In this document: piece by piece, positions 36,500 to 48,007 of the stretch
How the letters are laid out: each line of letters starts with the position of its first letter
Numbering within the stretch: the stretch's first letter is position 1
Made by a program: the position numbers and the translations under genes
Source: Gnetum montanum
Taxonomy: Eukaryota > Streptophyta > Gnetopsida > Gnetales > Gnetaceae
Assembly (NCBI GenBank): GCA_015680685.1
Contig: MNCI01023875.1
Coordinates: 201,058-265,057 of the forward strand
Length of the DNA stretch: 64,000 nucleotides
Reading direction: 5' to 3'
Notes under the pieces: generated by a model
The model's database searches: none
What the model was told of the DNA's origin: nothing
The model's input: the letters and a program-made list of their open reading frames with translations, nothing else

Positions 36500-39250
36500 C
36501 CTTAGTAATTTTGAAATCTTAATGATTACAAATGGTCCCAAAAAGAGGAGCATAAGAAGGACCCTCACAAAAAGCAAGCAAATGATCAAGAAGCCAAGCA
36601 AGAGGCTGAAATCAAGGATAAGATCTAGGACATGAGAAGAAAAAAGTCCAATCATTTAGAATTCATTAAAAAACTCTTGGTATGGGATAATCAACCTAAG
36701 GAGAGACAACAACACCACAAGAGCAAAGAAAACACCTTATGTTGTCATAGGACTACCTCCAAGCCATCCAAAAAATATCCATCTTGACCATGGTCATCGT
36801 GAAAATGAACTTTGTTCTGTTCATGGTATTTGTTCCTAAAGCGGGTAGGATGCAACTCTACGCATCACCACTATGGCCAATTCTATTAGAAAGTGGTGAA
36901 TGGTATCTTGGGGAAATATACCAATTTTTTAAAAATAAGGAAGAGGATACTATAGTCACTATTTGAGGAATTTTAGTCTCATTCTCAATCAAGGAAATTG
37001 TAGAAGCTCTAAATATATCAAAGGAAGGGGCAGGGTTAGCACATCTATCCACCCCATTTGATCTTGAAATTAGAAAGTTATAGCTGAAACGAGCATATGG
37101 TAGAGAAGAAAAAGGTTACAATGAACTAACTCTGGAGGAGAGGATATACTTTAAAACTAACACCTATAATCTATTCCCAATGGAAGGACTCAATTGATTA
37201 TCAACTTATGTAGCTAGAGGAAGTGCAATTTTGATGGGCAAGTATAATGCCAACCTTGCACAACTATATTTCATAGAGATTCAGTGGCGATTTGGGTAAA
37301 GAAAGGACAAGAAGCCAACACTACCATTCTCTTGCCTTATTAAGAAATGATGCATGTGAGCCAAATCTTGGAATACACTAATGACATTTTTGGGAGATCC
37401 TAGAATGCTTCATATGCCAAGTTTCTTAAACTAGCACCATCCACGAAAGATCAAGATGATGAACAAGAACCAGAAAAAGAATAGGATCAAGAGAAAGAGT
37501 AATGATAAGATCAAAAAGTAGGGCCCAACAACCAATATCAAGGGTAGAAATAGTCACAAGTTCCATCGCCACCATCATCATAGGACTATGGATAATCAAT
37601 GATCCATCTACTAAAAATCATAGAAACAATTATCTAGGGAACCAGAGAACAGGCCAATTTGTACGAAGTCATTGATAGTTTTTAGCTAATCCCGCAAGTG
37701 GAAAAATTTCATTACAGTCAAGAGGAGAGGTATGATCACAATAGATCTCTAGGAATGTTGCATCATTCTAAGTGGTACTAGAGATAGGACAGAGAGCCAT
37801 AGTAGTGGAATGCAACATCAAGATGTAGGTGAAGTAGCAAAGGTAATCACCAATCATATTAAAGAGTCATTAAATGTACTTGTTGTACTACTAATAGAAC
37901 TTACTAGAACTAGAGATGCACAAATAATAGCTGGAACCTCAATGACTATTGCAAATCATGAAGATTCACTTGATCGACTATTGTAGATAAGGTAAGTAAT
38001 GATAATACTCTTTGACATTCCAAGTGATGTAATTGTAGCATAGTTAGAATTCATCACCAATAAATGGAAATTGGTCAGGGGGGAAAAGCATGAAAAAATA
38101 GAGATTTTAAAACTACAAGAAGAGCTCACAACCCTAAGAGCTGAAAGGAGAGATCCCATACAATTTGTTGTACCTGGCTAGATTGCGTAATTAAAAATAG
38201 AGCAGGTCAACAAATTGATTGAGAAGAATAAAAAATTGATAAATGAGAATGAGAAAGTGATATGGAATGCCTCTGTAGCTAAAGCATAGATGTATGCACA
38301 TGTGAAGGTACTTACCAATGTACAAGAAGAAAATAAAAAACTTGCTACTAATAACATGAGGTTGACCACAATATAAAAGTAGAAAAACATTATAGAAAAA
38401 ATTATTTATTAGTTAAGAGAGTAATTGATGAGGATCAACCAAGCTATGAGCCACCTCACGAGAGAAAATAGAATCCTCTCTATGAAGGATGTATGTCCTA
38501 TTAGAGAAAAATTAGTGTGTGGTAGAATGAAGCAAAAAAGCATGAGAGGCTCAAAGGACACTTTTGAGACCAAGTGGTCATATACAAGCAAATAAATGAG
38601 AACAAGATCCCAATGGTAAAGGCCAAAAATAGTTCTATTGCAGTACAAAATCCTAATTGGCAACCCATCTTGGATAGCATAGCCTACACCTATCAAGAAA
38701 AAGTAAAAAACAAAGACATGCAGATACAAGACTTGAAAGCATACATGGTGTTAGCAAACCTCTATTATGCTATCTGGGCCATGTTAATAGTAGGTAGGCT
38801 TGAAAACAAGCTAGAACAACAAGTAGTAGCCTCCTATGCCTTATATGAGAAAGAATTTGTTGATCGAAAAGATGCTTTGCAAAAAGTCCAATTAACAAAC
38901 TGAAAACTAGAAGCAGTGAAGGCTAGCTATAATGGGTAAAAAGATGTAGTATCAAACCTAGGTAGAAGATTATTAGACTTTCATGAATTAAGAGAAAAGG
39001 CCAAAGCATTTGAGGAAGAAATAAGGAAATTTATAGCCTGGTATCTCAAAGCAAACCAAATGTTTCTATAGGTGTCATGCCCATGGGATGTGCCAACTCC
39101 ATAAAACATTGGTTGATCAGCATGCATAATGCATAATTCCAAAAAAGAAGAAGACAAACTTCAAGCACTTCTAAACCAGTATAAATTTCAAAAGCCTAAT
39201 GATAAGGAAAAGCAACCAATAGAAGAGCTACCACCACCTAAACAAACCTA
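36500..39250 (+). pseudogene. P1 accessory ORF (env position), copy C
   Basis: Best preserved of the three copies. A Lys/Arg-rich start (about 36550-36780) leads into a globular domain: ASPLWPILLESGEWYLGEIY, IYQFFKNKEEDTIVTI, GILVSFSIKEIVEALNIS, LTLEERIYFKTNTYNLFP, ANLAQLYFIEIQWRF and KKPTLPFSCLI (36830-37340). A Gln/Glu-rich linker at 37440-37580 follows, then a long coiled coil (37900-39050; clean 109-codon stretch at 38574-38903) and a terminal SCPWDVPTP at about 39075. Stops such as TGA at 36964 (CGA origin) are mostly transition-type. The polypurine tract and 3' LTR follow immediately. The position equals that of env-like genes in Athila, but I see no signal peptide or membrane segment, so an envelope role is not supported. 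Confidence 0.68.
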
Positions 39251-39450
39251 AGACTACATCTAGCTTTGTCAAATTTTGTTATTTGTTTTGTAAAGTTGTC
39301 AAATAATGAAATGTGTTATTTTTGTAAACTCCACTATGGCATTTATGAGTCATGTATATAGTAGTTAATGTCATGTCAATATACCTCTCAATTTTGTAAG
39401 AAACTCTATTCTCATTTTGTTTTAACTTGAGGACAAGTTTTTACTTAGTC

Positions 39451-39459
39451 ATGAGGATA
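39451..39459 (+). other. P1 polypurine tract
   Basis: ATGAGGATA directly precedes the LTR and aligns with the ATGGGGGTA tract of N1 (minus strand, 16100-16108) and the GTGGGGGTA tract of O1. Confidence 0.6.
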
Positions 39460-40293
39460 TGATAAATCATGGTTTTGTAGGCTATGATATTAGGCATCCA
39501 ATATTGGAGCCATGATATTGAATCACCAATATCAGAGCCCATGATACGATGTTAGATCTCTGATATTGTTGACATGTGCAAGGGCTATAAATAAAACACT
39601 TAGGAATATTTTCCAAGAAGATATTCATCTCATAGCGTATGCATGTAGTGTGATGTCTTGTAATTTAATGGAGTCTTTATTTGAGTGTGATGTACTTGGA
39701 CATATTGCCTGCATAAAAATAAAGATTGAGATTACTCTACAACATTACAACATCACTTAGTCTTTATTATTTTCACTTATCTTAATGCTTACTATTTTTA
39801 TTAGTTAATGATTTACTTTCAATGCATTTTATAATTACTGTTGTTAAGTGCAATGAGTATGATTGATCTTGAGCACTGAAGTGTAGCTACTTGGTAACTT
39901 AGTAGTACTATTACTTGGTATGCCTAGTAGTGTTGTACTTGGTACTCCTAGTAGTAGTTACATGAAGTCTTGGGTGTAATTGGAAGGTTAGTATGGGATG
40001 CTCATTTCATAGGCTAAATTCTATTTGTTTACTAGCACTTAGATATAGAAGCTACTACATTTGCTTCATGTTATCCAGGAGCACAATGGCCAATACAACA
40101 TCATCTATCATATACATCATTCTGAGTTAAACCATATGCATCATCTTTACTAACTCATGTGGGAAGAAAAATATGATGAACTCTAACCAATTCCTCACAT
40201 AATCACATTGCCTTGTCTATGGAATCCAACTGGAATCATGTGTGAACACTCATATCTCATATGGTTGGGTGTTGGATACTCCACCACTCATCA
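39460..40293 (+). mobile_element. P1 3' LTR
   Basis: Starts TGATAAATC and ends CCACTCATCA; 834 bp. U3 contains ATGATATTG/CCAATATTGG/CCAATATCAG words (39480-39575) before CTATAAATA at 39585-39593. The 3' end, GGATACTCCACCACTCATCA, aligns with the ends of the N1 and G2 LTRs. The 5' LTR was not found. Confidence 0.78.
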
Positions 40294-40394
40294 ACGTTGA
40301 TGCGTTAACACACCCTAGGCTATGTTGACATGACCAACTAATTTATTATTCATCATTTATTGAAACTAAATCTAGATGACTATATCTATCCTTA

Positions 40395-40560
40395 GGACAT
40401 ATCACTAACATAAGACTTTGGTAAGACTCTTGATTTAGAAGCTTTAAATTATGGGTTTGATTTTTATGAAAAATGTTAAGTTATAAAGCTAATTTGACTA
40501 TATGTCTTGGGGATGTATCTTGTTCAAATAAAGTTTCAAGTTTCAATACCCTTCCTAACA
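40395..40560 (+). mobile_element. SINE-like repeat
   Basis: A tRNA-like head with a partial A box (TTGGTAAGACTC) and a B box-like GGGTTTGATTTT is followed by a body module CTATATGTCTTGGGG near 40500. The same head and module recur at 40598-40662, 40885-41145 and 52755-52885. Confidence 0.45.
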
Positions 40561-40597
40561 TAAAATTTTGGTAGAACATAAGTAGAATATTATAACT

Positions 40598-40662
40598 TAG
40601 TGTTATCCATTGGAATCATAACTTAGACCTTCCAAATTAAGAGTCTTACTAATAAACTAACT
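40598..40662 (-). mobile_element. SINE-like head fragment
   Basis: Minus strand: GTTAGTTTATTAGTAAGACT (A box region), CTTAATTTGGAAGGTCTAAG, then a decayed B box. Matches the head of the copy at 41055-41145. Confidence 0.4.
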
Positions 40663-40884
40663 TAGAATTATTTCATTATATATACCCTTACCACATTGCT
40701 CATTTGGTTAGAACTTATGGCTTGTGGTCTACAAGTGATAAGTTTAATTTCAAAGGGTATGTTGAGATACATGCCACCTTTGGATATAATAAATATATAT
40801 GTTTAGGAAAACACTAGATAGGTTTAATTCCAAGGGATCATTGTTGGGGGAGGTCTTGGAACTTGAAAGATTTCTTTAACAATA

Positions 40885-41145
40885 TTCACCCCCAAGACAT
40901 ATAATCAAATTAAAACTTTATGACTCAAGTCATAAGGCTTGGGTTTAAGTTTAGGTGCAACTACTTGATAGAGGTTAGACGTTTCTCCATCCACAGACAC
41001 TCACAAGATTCCACCTTTGCTAGATGAACATTGAGCCTCAAGGTGATGATCCTTTTTAGAACTTTATAACTTAATATTACTAACTAGAATCAAACCCATA
41101 ACTTGGATTTTCCAAATTAAGAGTCTTATCACTAGGCTAACATCT
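40885..41145 (-). mobile_element. SINE-like copies, one or two
   Basis: The clearest head in the window: on the minus strand, TTAGCCTAGTGATAAG is a good RNA polymerase III A box and GGGTTTGATTCTA a good B box, about 45 bp apart (41145 down to about 41080). The body module ATTATATGTCTTGGGGGTG lies at 40888-40910. The distance between them suggests two overlapping or nested copies. The only tRNA-like feature here is the promoter; I see no cloverleaf-competent tRNA. Confidence 0.5.
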
Positions 41146-41149
41146 CACA

Positions 41150-42050
41150 TAATTGTAGACATATATACACCACCAAGATAATGATGATGAATCCACAAGA
41201 CATATAGCTAAAATGATACTTTCTTAGTATGTATGACTTGCAAACTAGATGTCACATACTTTAATGAGTTGAGCAATGTATCATTAATAAATAGTCTTCC
41301 TTATGATTTTATTTTACTCAAATGTTAAATACTATTTTTATATGATTTTTAAGCATATTTTCCAACTAGTGAAGAAGAAAATTTTAAAATAATTCTATAC
41401 TAATATGGAAGGTAAGAGTCAATATTATTTACATCACATTAGATATAATAAACTAGATGTAAAAACTCACTATCTCCCAATTTTTATTTCCATAGGTATC
41501 AAAATGCTATTAGCAAGCTTCGCTTAAGTTTTCATCATCTTAAAATTGAAAAGGAAAGATGAATTCAACTCCCTTGAGGAGAAGAGCATATTTGTACATT
41601 GTGCATATCAAGAGACCTTGAAGTTAAGTTCCATGTGTTTCTTTCTTCTGCTATGATTAACCATTTGAGGTAGCATTATAATGTTACAGAAAAAAACCTA
41701 TATGATTTGTTTTTTATGTCCCCATTAGTGCCTAGTCAATTTGTAGAGTCTATCATATTTTTCATGAAAATGTAATATTACTCCAATAGATCCTATGGAT
41801 CTTTAGACTTGATAAAGCTACATTTCATTTTATAATTTCTATTTTAATTATTAAAAATCAAAAGGAAAATAAAAATATTGTATCCCAGAATTGTGCTCTT
41901 TATATGCATCTTAACATCTTTATTATATCTCACCCATAAGGGTACTTTTCTTAATTAATGTGTCTAAAGCTCATAATATGTACATTTTCATTATCCCATA
42001 AATCTAGAGGATATATAGACTTAATAAAATCAAAAGGTATATTGATCTAA
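41150..42050. other. AT-rich, no gene
   Basis: Contains a minus-strand relic of the SINE-like module at 41198-41225. The block GATCCTATGGATCTT at about 41788 recurs near 53250 with similar flanks (TAATAAAGCTTTAATTTCATT there), indicating a shared repeat 3' end. Confidence 0.35.
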
Positions 42051-42066
42051 TAGCATCATGCATGTT
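42051..42066. repeat. LINE target-site duplication, left
   Basis: TAGCATCATGCATGTT, identical to 47992-48007. It defines the 5' boundary of the LINE. Confidence 0.95.
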
Positions 42067-42185
42067 GGAGGAAAAGAACTTTACCAATAAGTCAACAATC
42101 TTGAAAGGCAATACCATTGGGGAAATTTGAAAATGCAGCCATTGACAGAGGGCACAGGGTGGGCACAGTGACCCAGGCGAACACG

Positions 42186-43249
42186 ATGGCACAGGCGACC
42201 ACGATGGAAGAGGTAGCCATGGTGGCACAGGTGGATGCAGCAACCCAGATGAAAGCTATGAACGACATGAGGGAAGTTAGGCTGGGGAACCCGTAGGCTG
42301 CACCCAAAGGTACCAGAGAGTTCACAACCTGCTCATGGGAGGGTACGATGCTACGGCTAAAGGTGGGTCACCCAACTACGAGGACACTGGAACGGTTGGA
42401 GCATAGCTTGCTCAGCAAGTTCGTATCGAAGGGAGCGCGGCCTCGGATAGACTTGGTTCAGAGATGGGTATGGTTGGTTTGGGGGTTGGATATGGTGATG
42501 GTAAAAATACTTGCTAATGACCATCTCCTATTTTTCTTCGCCTTAGTGGCGGACAGGAAACACATCCTAGTGGAAGGGCCCTAGTTTTATGGGGCACATG
42601 GTTTTGCATTGGCAGCCTAGCGTCGAGGGACACACCATGATAAAGATCTATTCAAACGAGTGCTAGTGTGGGTTCGGTTGCATGGTCTCCCTCTAGAATA
42701 CTAGTCGACAAAGTTCTTGCACTTGCTGGTCATGCTATTTGGCAAGTTTATTAAATTTGACCCATTCACCGAGGGGATGGACCATTTGGGTTTTGCACGA
42801 TTTTGTGTATGGTAGTACTTGCACTCCAAAACCGGGTTGATGAACTCATGTTGGACATTAACCTTGAAGAGGAACGGGTCTATGTGCAGTTCAAAAATCT
42901 TCCGAAGGAGGCCCTGACCTTAGTTGCATACATCGCTACTAGTGTCAACCCTACAAAATAGGGTCATCCCACCCCCACGCCTAATAGCGGGGGTTGGCAA
43001 CTTGTTAGGAAAAAGGGCTGGGTGGCCAAAAAGGGATGGGTGGCCAAAAGGGGCTTGTTGGTGCCTTTCGATGTTGCATTGGGTAAGGTGGGGGTTCTGC
43101 AGCATAAGGTGGAGGCTACCTCAGGCCCTGGTCTAGCCTTGGGCAACAACGCAACAGATGGCCTTAGCCATGGTGGGCCTGGGGGGCATCAAGGACCTCC
43201 CGTAGAGGTGGCCCAATGGTTGTTGTCCAGGACAATCAATCAGACATGA
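42186..43249 (+). pseudogene. LINE ORF1, DUF4283 nucleic-acid-binding protein
   Basis: The frame opens at ATG 42186. The DUF4283 domain typical of plant L1 ORF1 is readable: FFALVADRKHILVEGP, then VLVWVRLHGLPLEY, FGKFIKFDPFTEGMDHLGFA and RFCVW. A -1 shift near 42832 moves the frame to DELMLDINLEEERVYVQFKN and beyond. The zinc knuckle expected at about 42910-42960 is not recognisable. The C-terminal part contains a duplicated GWVAKK(R) unit and a Gly-rich tail. TAG codons replace Trp or Gln. Total about 354 codons. Confidence 0.78.
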
Positions 43250-43597
43250 TACGTAAGGCTCACTATGGCACCCTAGTTGGTGCGGGTGCTCGAACGAGCT
43301 GAACTAGCTCACCTTACATCCCCAAGATGAGGGGGGCAGGTAGGTTGCTGGGGTAGGGTAGACACTGCCACCATTGACTGACTGGATCATGACTAGTAGG
43401 GGTTTGGCAAGGCCCAAACTCCTCGAAGGTTGTCAGGGGATGCCAAGGGATGAGGGGATGGAGGTTATCTAGCCATTGTCCAAGGTTAGATTCCCTGACA
43501 GTGGCCAAACTTGACACACAACCATGTAACTGTATATCGACTTGGGAGTGCACCCTACACTTCAGGAGGTTTACAATAGACCTCTATCTATTTCACC

Positions 43598-46500
43598 ATG
43601 AAGGTTCTCTCCTAGAATTTTCAGGGATAGGGTACCTAGTATAAGCAACATACCTTGAAATGACTGGTACACACTGAGGGGTGTGATGTGGTATATCTCC
43701 AAGAGACAAAATTACAACAGATAGAAACTTAGGTGCTACAGTGGGAGGGATGGTGCAGGCACATTGTGCCTAGTCAGAAATGGGCTGGAGGAGTCGTTGT
43801 TCTCAGTAGGGCTGCCTCGTCTCTGCTCGATGCATCTAACTGGTGTAGTACAGTGCACCTACTGGGCTCGAACGTTTGGATCACCAACATTTATGGGGCC
43901 CAAGTGTGGCAGGATTGCATACGGGAATTATCCTGGGTGGTGACGTTGGTCCCATATGTTTCCCGATGGCTCCTCATCAAGGACTTTAACCAACGATGTT
44001 ACAGTTGGGAGAAGACCGGGGTTTCCATTTCGGAGCCCCAAGGGGTGCCCAAATGCTTGACCCTATTACAGAACTCTAGCCTCATAGACCTGGTGATCAT
44101 AGGCTATAGGTACAATTGGAGCAACAAACGGTAGGGAGCAGCCTGAGTGGAGTCCCGCATTGAATGGGTATGGTTTAGCACTACGCTATTCTTGGAGTGG
44201 GAAGTCCATGCTTACGGGTAGGACCATGTGGCCTCAGATCACTGGCCCATCATCTATCACCTAGAGACAGACGTCTCTATGTCCCCACACCTGTTTAGAT
44301 TCGAACGAACCTAGCTGACTAAGCTTTGGTTGGGCGAGCTGGTCTAGTCCATCTGGCAAGGGTATAACGACATGCAGAAACCATAGGACTTCCTCAGGCA
44401 TGGAGTCAAGGCCTTCAAGTGTCAAATCAAAGCCCTGGCCATGGAGGACAAGTATAGCTTCAAAGGATATTAGACACAATTGCAAGCACACCTGCAGGAC
44501 ATCTAGAACCAACAAGAGCACAGAGGCGATCTAGCCCAAGAGGAACTTACCCTCTTAGTAGAGCTGTAGACCTTAGCACATGAAGAGGAGGAATACTAGC
44601 ATTAAAGGGCTTGGATAGAGTGGCTCAAGGTCAACGACAGACATAAAAAACTATTCTTTGCTATAGCTAAGTCACATCAGGGAACCCACCATCAATTGCA
44701 ATGCCTACTTCACGACCCCGATCAAGGGGAACAGTCACACTCATCGTCTGACCCAGAAAACCTATTACACTACTAGCAACAAGTTTAACACTGGCAACCC
44801 ACAGACCCCATATTACTCCATATCCCATAGATCCTCACCACCTCTGACAACGAGTGCCTCATGCAACCCTTCTCCCGCATCGAACTCCATACCATGCTGC
44901 AGGCCATGCTGATAGATAAAGCCCTAGGGCCGAATGGGTGGCCCATCGAATTTTTTTGTGAATTTGAAGACTTTCTTGGGCCTAATCTGTTTGATGCCTT
45001 TAATCGTATGCTTGCTTGGCAATAGGTCCTCAAAGAAATCAAGTGCTCACACATGGTCCTGCTTCCAAAGATGGATAACCCCATATCCCTTGGGCATTTC
45101 CCTCCCATTGGCATCTGTAACTCCCTCCTACAACTATTCTCATGGATGGTGGTTGCAAGGATGATGCCCCTCATGCCATGTCTGGTCGAATAGAACCAGG
45201 TTAGGTTCATCAAAGACTGACATATCCAGGATTAGCTGCTGCTCCTAGAAGAAATCCAGCACTCCCTCAACACTGCTAGATTCCCTGGGCTCTACATCAA
45301 ATTAGACATCACTAAAGCTTATGAATCTATAAGATGGGTTGCCCTTAGGACAATTCTATAGGAAAAAGGGTTTACAAAACTGTTTGTGGATTTGTGCCTC
45401 TAGATTCAAAAGGGAGGACAGTACTCATTGGACATTGACAACCACCTTTGGGGGTTCCAAGGGACGGGCCATGGGCTTTGACAAGGTGATCCGCTCTCCC
45501 CACTCCTCTTCCTCCTGGTGATGGACCTCATGCAAACCTACTGTGCCAAGAAAGGTGTTCAGGGGTTGGATATCCATGGAATCCACTGCTTAACATCCCA
45601 CTACACAGAAGATACGATGATATTCACCCGTGCAACTGTACCGTAGGCCCAGGCACTCCTAAGGGCATTGGATAGGATCGAGAGGGAAGTGGGACTGGCC
45701 CCCAACCCAGGTAAGTCTGTGTTTTATCTCACCCATACCCACCTTAGTGTCCGTAGCAAGGTCATTTAAATTTTGGGAATTCTACTAGGGGGCACGGAGG
45801 ACAAGTACCTAGGCATTTCAATGCACAACTCGCACAAACAACGCACCTAGCAGGTGCTCATAACGAAACTCCAAAAGCACATGGCACACTAGGTGAACAG
45901 GTTCCTATCCCACAAAGGGAAGATCATGCTGGCATCGATGGTGCTAGTAGCCATGGCGAGATTTATTGCCTCCATGTCCACTCCACCATCCGGTGTCATT
46001 CAGAAAATTGACACGATAATTTGAGATTTTGTATGATCAGGAGGAAAGGGGGGACAAAAACTACATTTGGTGTCCTAGGAAAAGACCGCTCACCCCCACC
46101 TGGCGGGGGCTAATGGCATTCAACCATTTGCATTGGAAGCTGCATTGGGAAGGCAATGACTTATTTGTTGTATCGCTTCACCATCAGATGATCCCCCCCT
46201 CCAAGTGGGTGCATCTCCTGCTGAGGAAATATCGTCCTTGGGTGGTGGTCGGGTCAGACTCCCTTGTGTGGCGACAATAATGCACGCAGGGCAACATGCC
46301 CCGACACGAAACCAAGGTCACCTTACACCCCTGGTAGCTACTACAACGTCAATTCCCAGTGCACCCCCGATGGATGCCACTATGGAAAGGCCACCTACCA
46401 GAAAAAATTAAGATCTTCGGGTGGCTGGTCTTGAACCAAGTGCTCCCAGTAAGCATGCGGCTATGAACACATGGCATGAACATCAATACCATTTTTCTGA

Positions 46501-46802
46501 TGTGCAATTAGTACGTGGAGATGCTCCACCACATCGTGCATGAATGCCACGTGGCCCAACACTTATGACGTATGGCCAACCTACCCCTACTAAACTGCTC
46601 AGGAAATTCACAAATGCTCGCCGCATTTTGGACCCTTTGGCATGCTAGAAACAATAGGGTCTATAAAGGAATAGATATTCCCCCACCTATCACACTTGCA
46701 CACCGCTTCTGCCAACTTTGGGGTGAAATTACTACTATTATGGGTACGAGTGCGTACCTCGAGCCAGCCGCTACCAACATCCAAAATAAATTGGAGCTCT
46801 AG
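43598..46802 (+). pseudogene. LINE ORF2, endonuclease-reverse transcriptase
   Basis: ATG 43598 opens MKVLS-stop-NF, the start of the EEP endonuclease (usual MKxLSWNxRG). The endonuclease keeps LQETKL with its catalytic Glu (43700) and SDHWPI (near 44237). RT follows with LLPKMDNPISLGHFPPIGIC, KLDITKAYES, QGDPLSPLLFLLVMD at 45482, and YTED at 45602-45613 in place of FADD, so the first catalytic Asp is Glu. The frame holds without indels for 865 codons, then a C run of seven at 46193-46199 shifts it by one. The new frame gives KWVHLLLRKYR, the zf-RVT region with CN-stop-YVEMLHHIVHEC, and FWTLWHARNNRVYKG. Inactive through about forty stops. Confidence 0.88.
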
Positions 46803-47648
46803 TAGAGGGTTGCACAGATGGGGTGGACCAACGTGCTACAATGCATCGTAGAGGACTTGGAGCTGGACGTTCAGCAGTTCTACGTAAATTGGCACAAGGA
46901 GATTGCAGTGTTCCATGGGCACCAAATCCTGGTGACTGTGGATGTCGTGGCCGCAGCAATTGGTGCCCCCGCAACGGGGGACTGGATTCCCCTAGTGGCA
47001 CGATCCTAGGTTACGGTGGTTGAATTCTTCTAAGGTTCCATCCCTCGGACGACCAACCATCATATCCAGGGGATGGCCCTCTCACCTGGGTGGCACACCA
47101 CAATGGTGCTGGTCAAGAGTTACTTCATATAGGTAGGCTCACATCACAAACTCAATAGGATACACTTCATGTTCCTCAAACACATGCGTGCTAAGAGTCC
47201 AGTCAACCTCCCCCACTTCCTTAGGGAGTCTCTGCAACGATGACACCCTGGTAGGAATTTGGGAGTAATCTATGCCCTCTAGCAATCTAGCACCCTGATC
47301 CCGTTGCTTCGGCCACCACCTCAACCTACGCACGTGTATCGATGGTGGCAGGGGAGACATGGCCTACCAATGGGAGATAATGCGGTCTCGAACTTTGAGG
47401 ATGATGACTGCACGTGGGATGAGCTGGACCAGATCCCACGGAGTGATTCATTGATTGCAGCCATTGGACCCAGAGAAACCACGGGGGGACAACCGTCTCA
47501 TGACCAGGGGCCATCACAGGCTCCTACGGGACCGCTTTCTGAGAAACCTTCACTGCCACCGCAATCATGTAGCCAGATGCTGCAATGGATTGAGAATGTT
47601 ATCAGAGACCACATGACAGGCATTGCTCAGATAATTGAGGAAAATTGA
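46803..47648 (+). pseudogene. LINE C-terminal extension, domain shared with LTR accessory ORFs
   Basis: The frame of the ORF2 end continues after two adjacent TAGs (46800-46805), so this is either a third ORF starting at ATG 46818 or a C-terminal extension of ORF2 separated by decayed CAG codons. It reads DVQQFYVNWHKEIAVFHGHQ, ILVTVDVVAAAIGAPATGDW, LVKSYFI, KLNRIHFMFLKHMRAKSPVN and LPHFL, then an acidic and Pro/Gln-rich tail ending at TGA 47646. Motif order and spacing resemble the accessory ORFs of O1 and P1 (FPINLPQLFYLQI; YQFFKNKEEDTIVTI). Five in-frame stops, no frameshift in 277 codons. Function unknown. Confidence 0.65.
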
Positions 47649-47991
47649 CGTCACCTAGCGACTGGCCCAAGAGAGCCAATTCCAAGACTTCAAACCTCTG
47701 AGGAGAGTAAGGTATCCACCCACAAACCCCCCAAAAGCCCCTAGGTGGGGGTGGGGGAAGGGGGGGGCACCGTTGGGACATACCCGGCTTGGTCCAAATC
47801 ACTATCTAAAGGTTTGGGGATGGGACATTTCCGTCGCTAACAAGGATGCCCTGCAACAATTGGGACTTTCGAGTGACCTAGAGTTGGGGTCCACGGTCGA
47901 TGTGGGGTCAGCAGCTGTGGACCTTGCTGTACTAATGTATAGCCCTATTTTTTGGGAATAAAAATTTTCTTGATTTTTTCCAAAAAAAAAG
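47649..47991 (+). other. LINE 3' UTR with G-quadruplex-type run and A tail
   Basis: G runs of 5, 5 and 8 bases lie at 47747-47751, 47753-47757 and 47760-47767, separated by one or two bases, fitting a potential G-quadruplex. A short A tail of nine is at 47982-47990. Confidence 0.7.
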
Positions 47992-48007
47992 TAGCATCAT
48001 GCATGTT
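47992..48007. repeat. LINE target-site duplication, right
   Basis: TAGCATCATGCATGTT, identical to 42051-42066. Sequence after it continues the AT-rich flank. Confidence 0.95.

Larger units (their letters stand above)
42067..47991 (+). mobile_element. L1-type LINE, nearly complete, with 3' extension
   Basis: 5.9 kb flanked by a perfect 16-bp target duplication and ending in an A run (47982-47990) plus one G. It is visibly more GC-rich than its surroundings. Order: 5' leader, ORF1 (DUF4283), ORF2 (endonuclease, RT, zf-RVT), an extra C-terminal domain, 3' UTR with a G-run. Decay is mostly point nonsense; I found one frameshift in ORF1 and one in ORF2. Confidence 0.92.

Noticed and set aside
36500-39250. 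viral envelope gene
   Set aside because: The position fits, but no signal peptide, membrane segment or glycoprotein pattern is visible; the protein looks soluble with a coiled coil.
41080-41145. functional tRNA gene
   Set aside because: A and B boxes are present but the acceptor, anticodon and T arms do not pair; better read as a SINE head.
44785-45213. 142-codon minus-strand ORF
   Set aside because: Antisense of LINE ORF2 reverse transcriptase.
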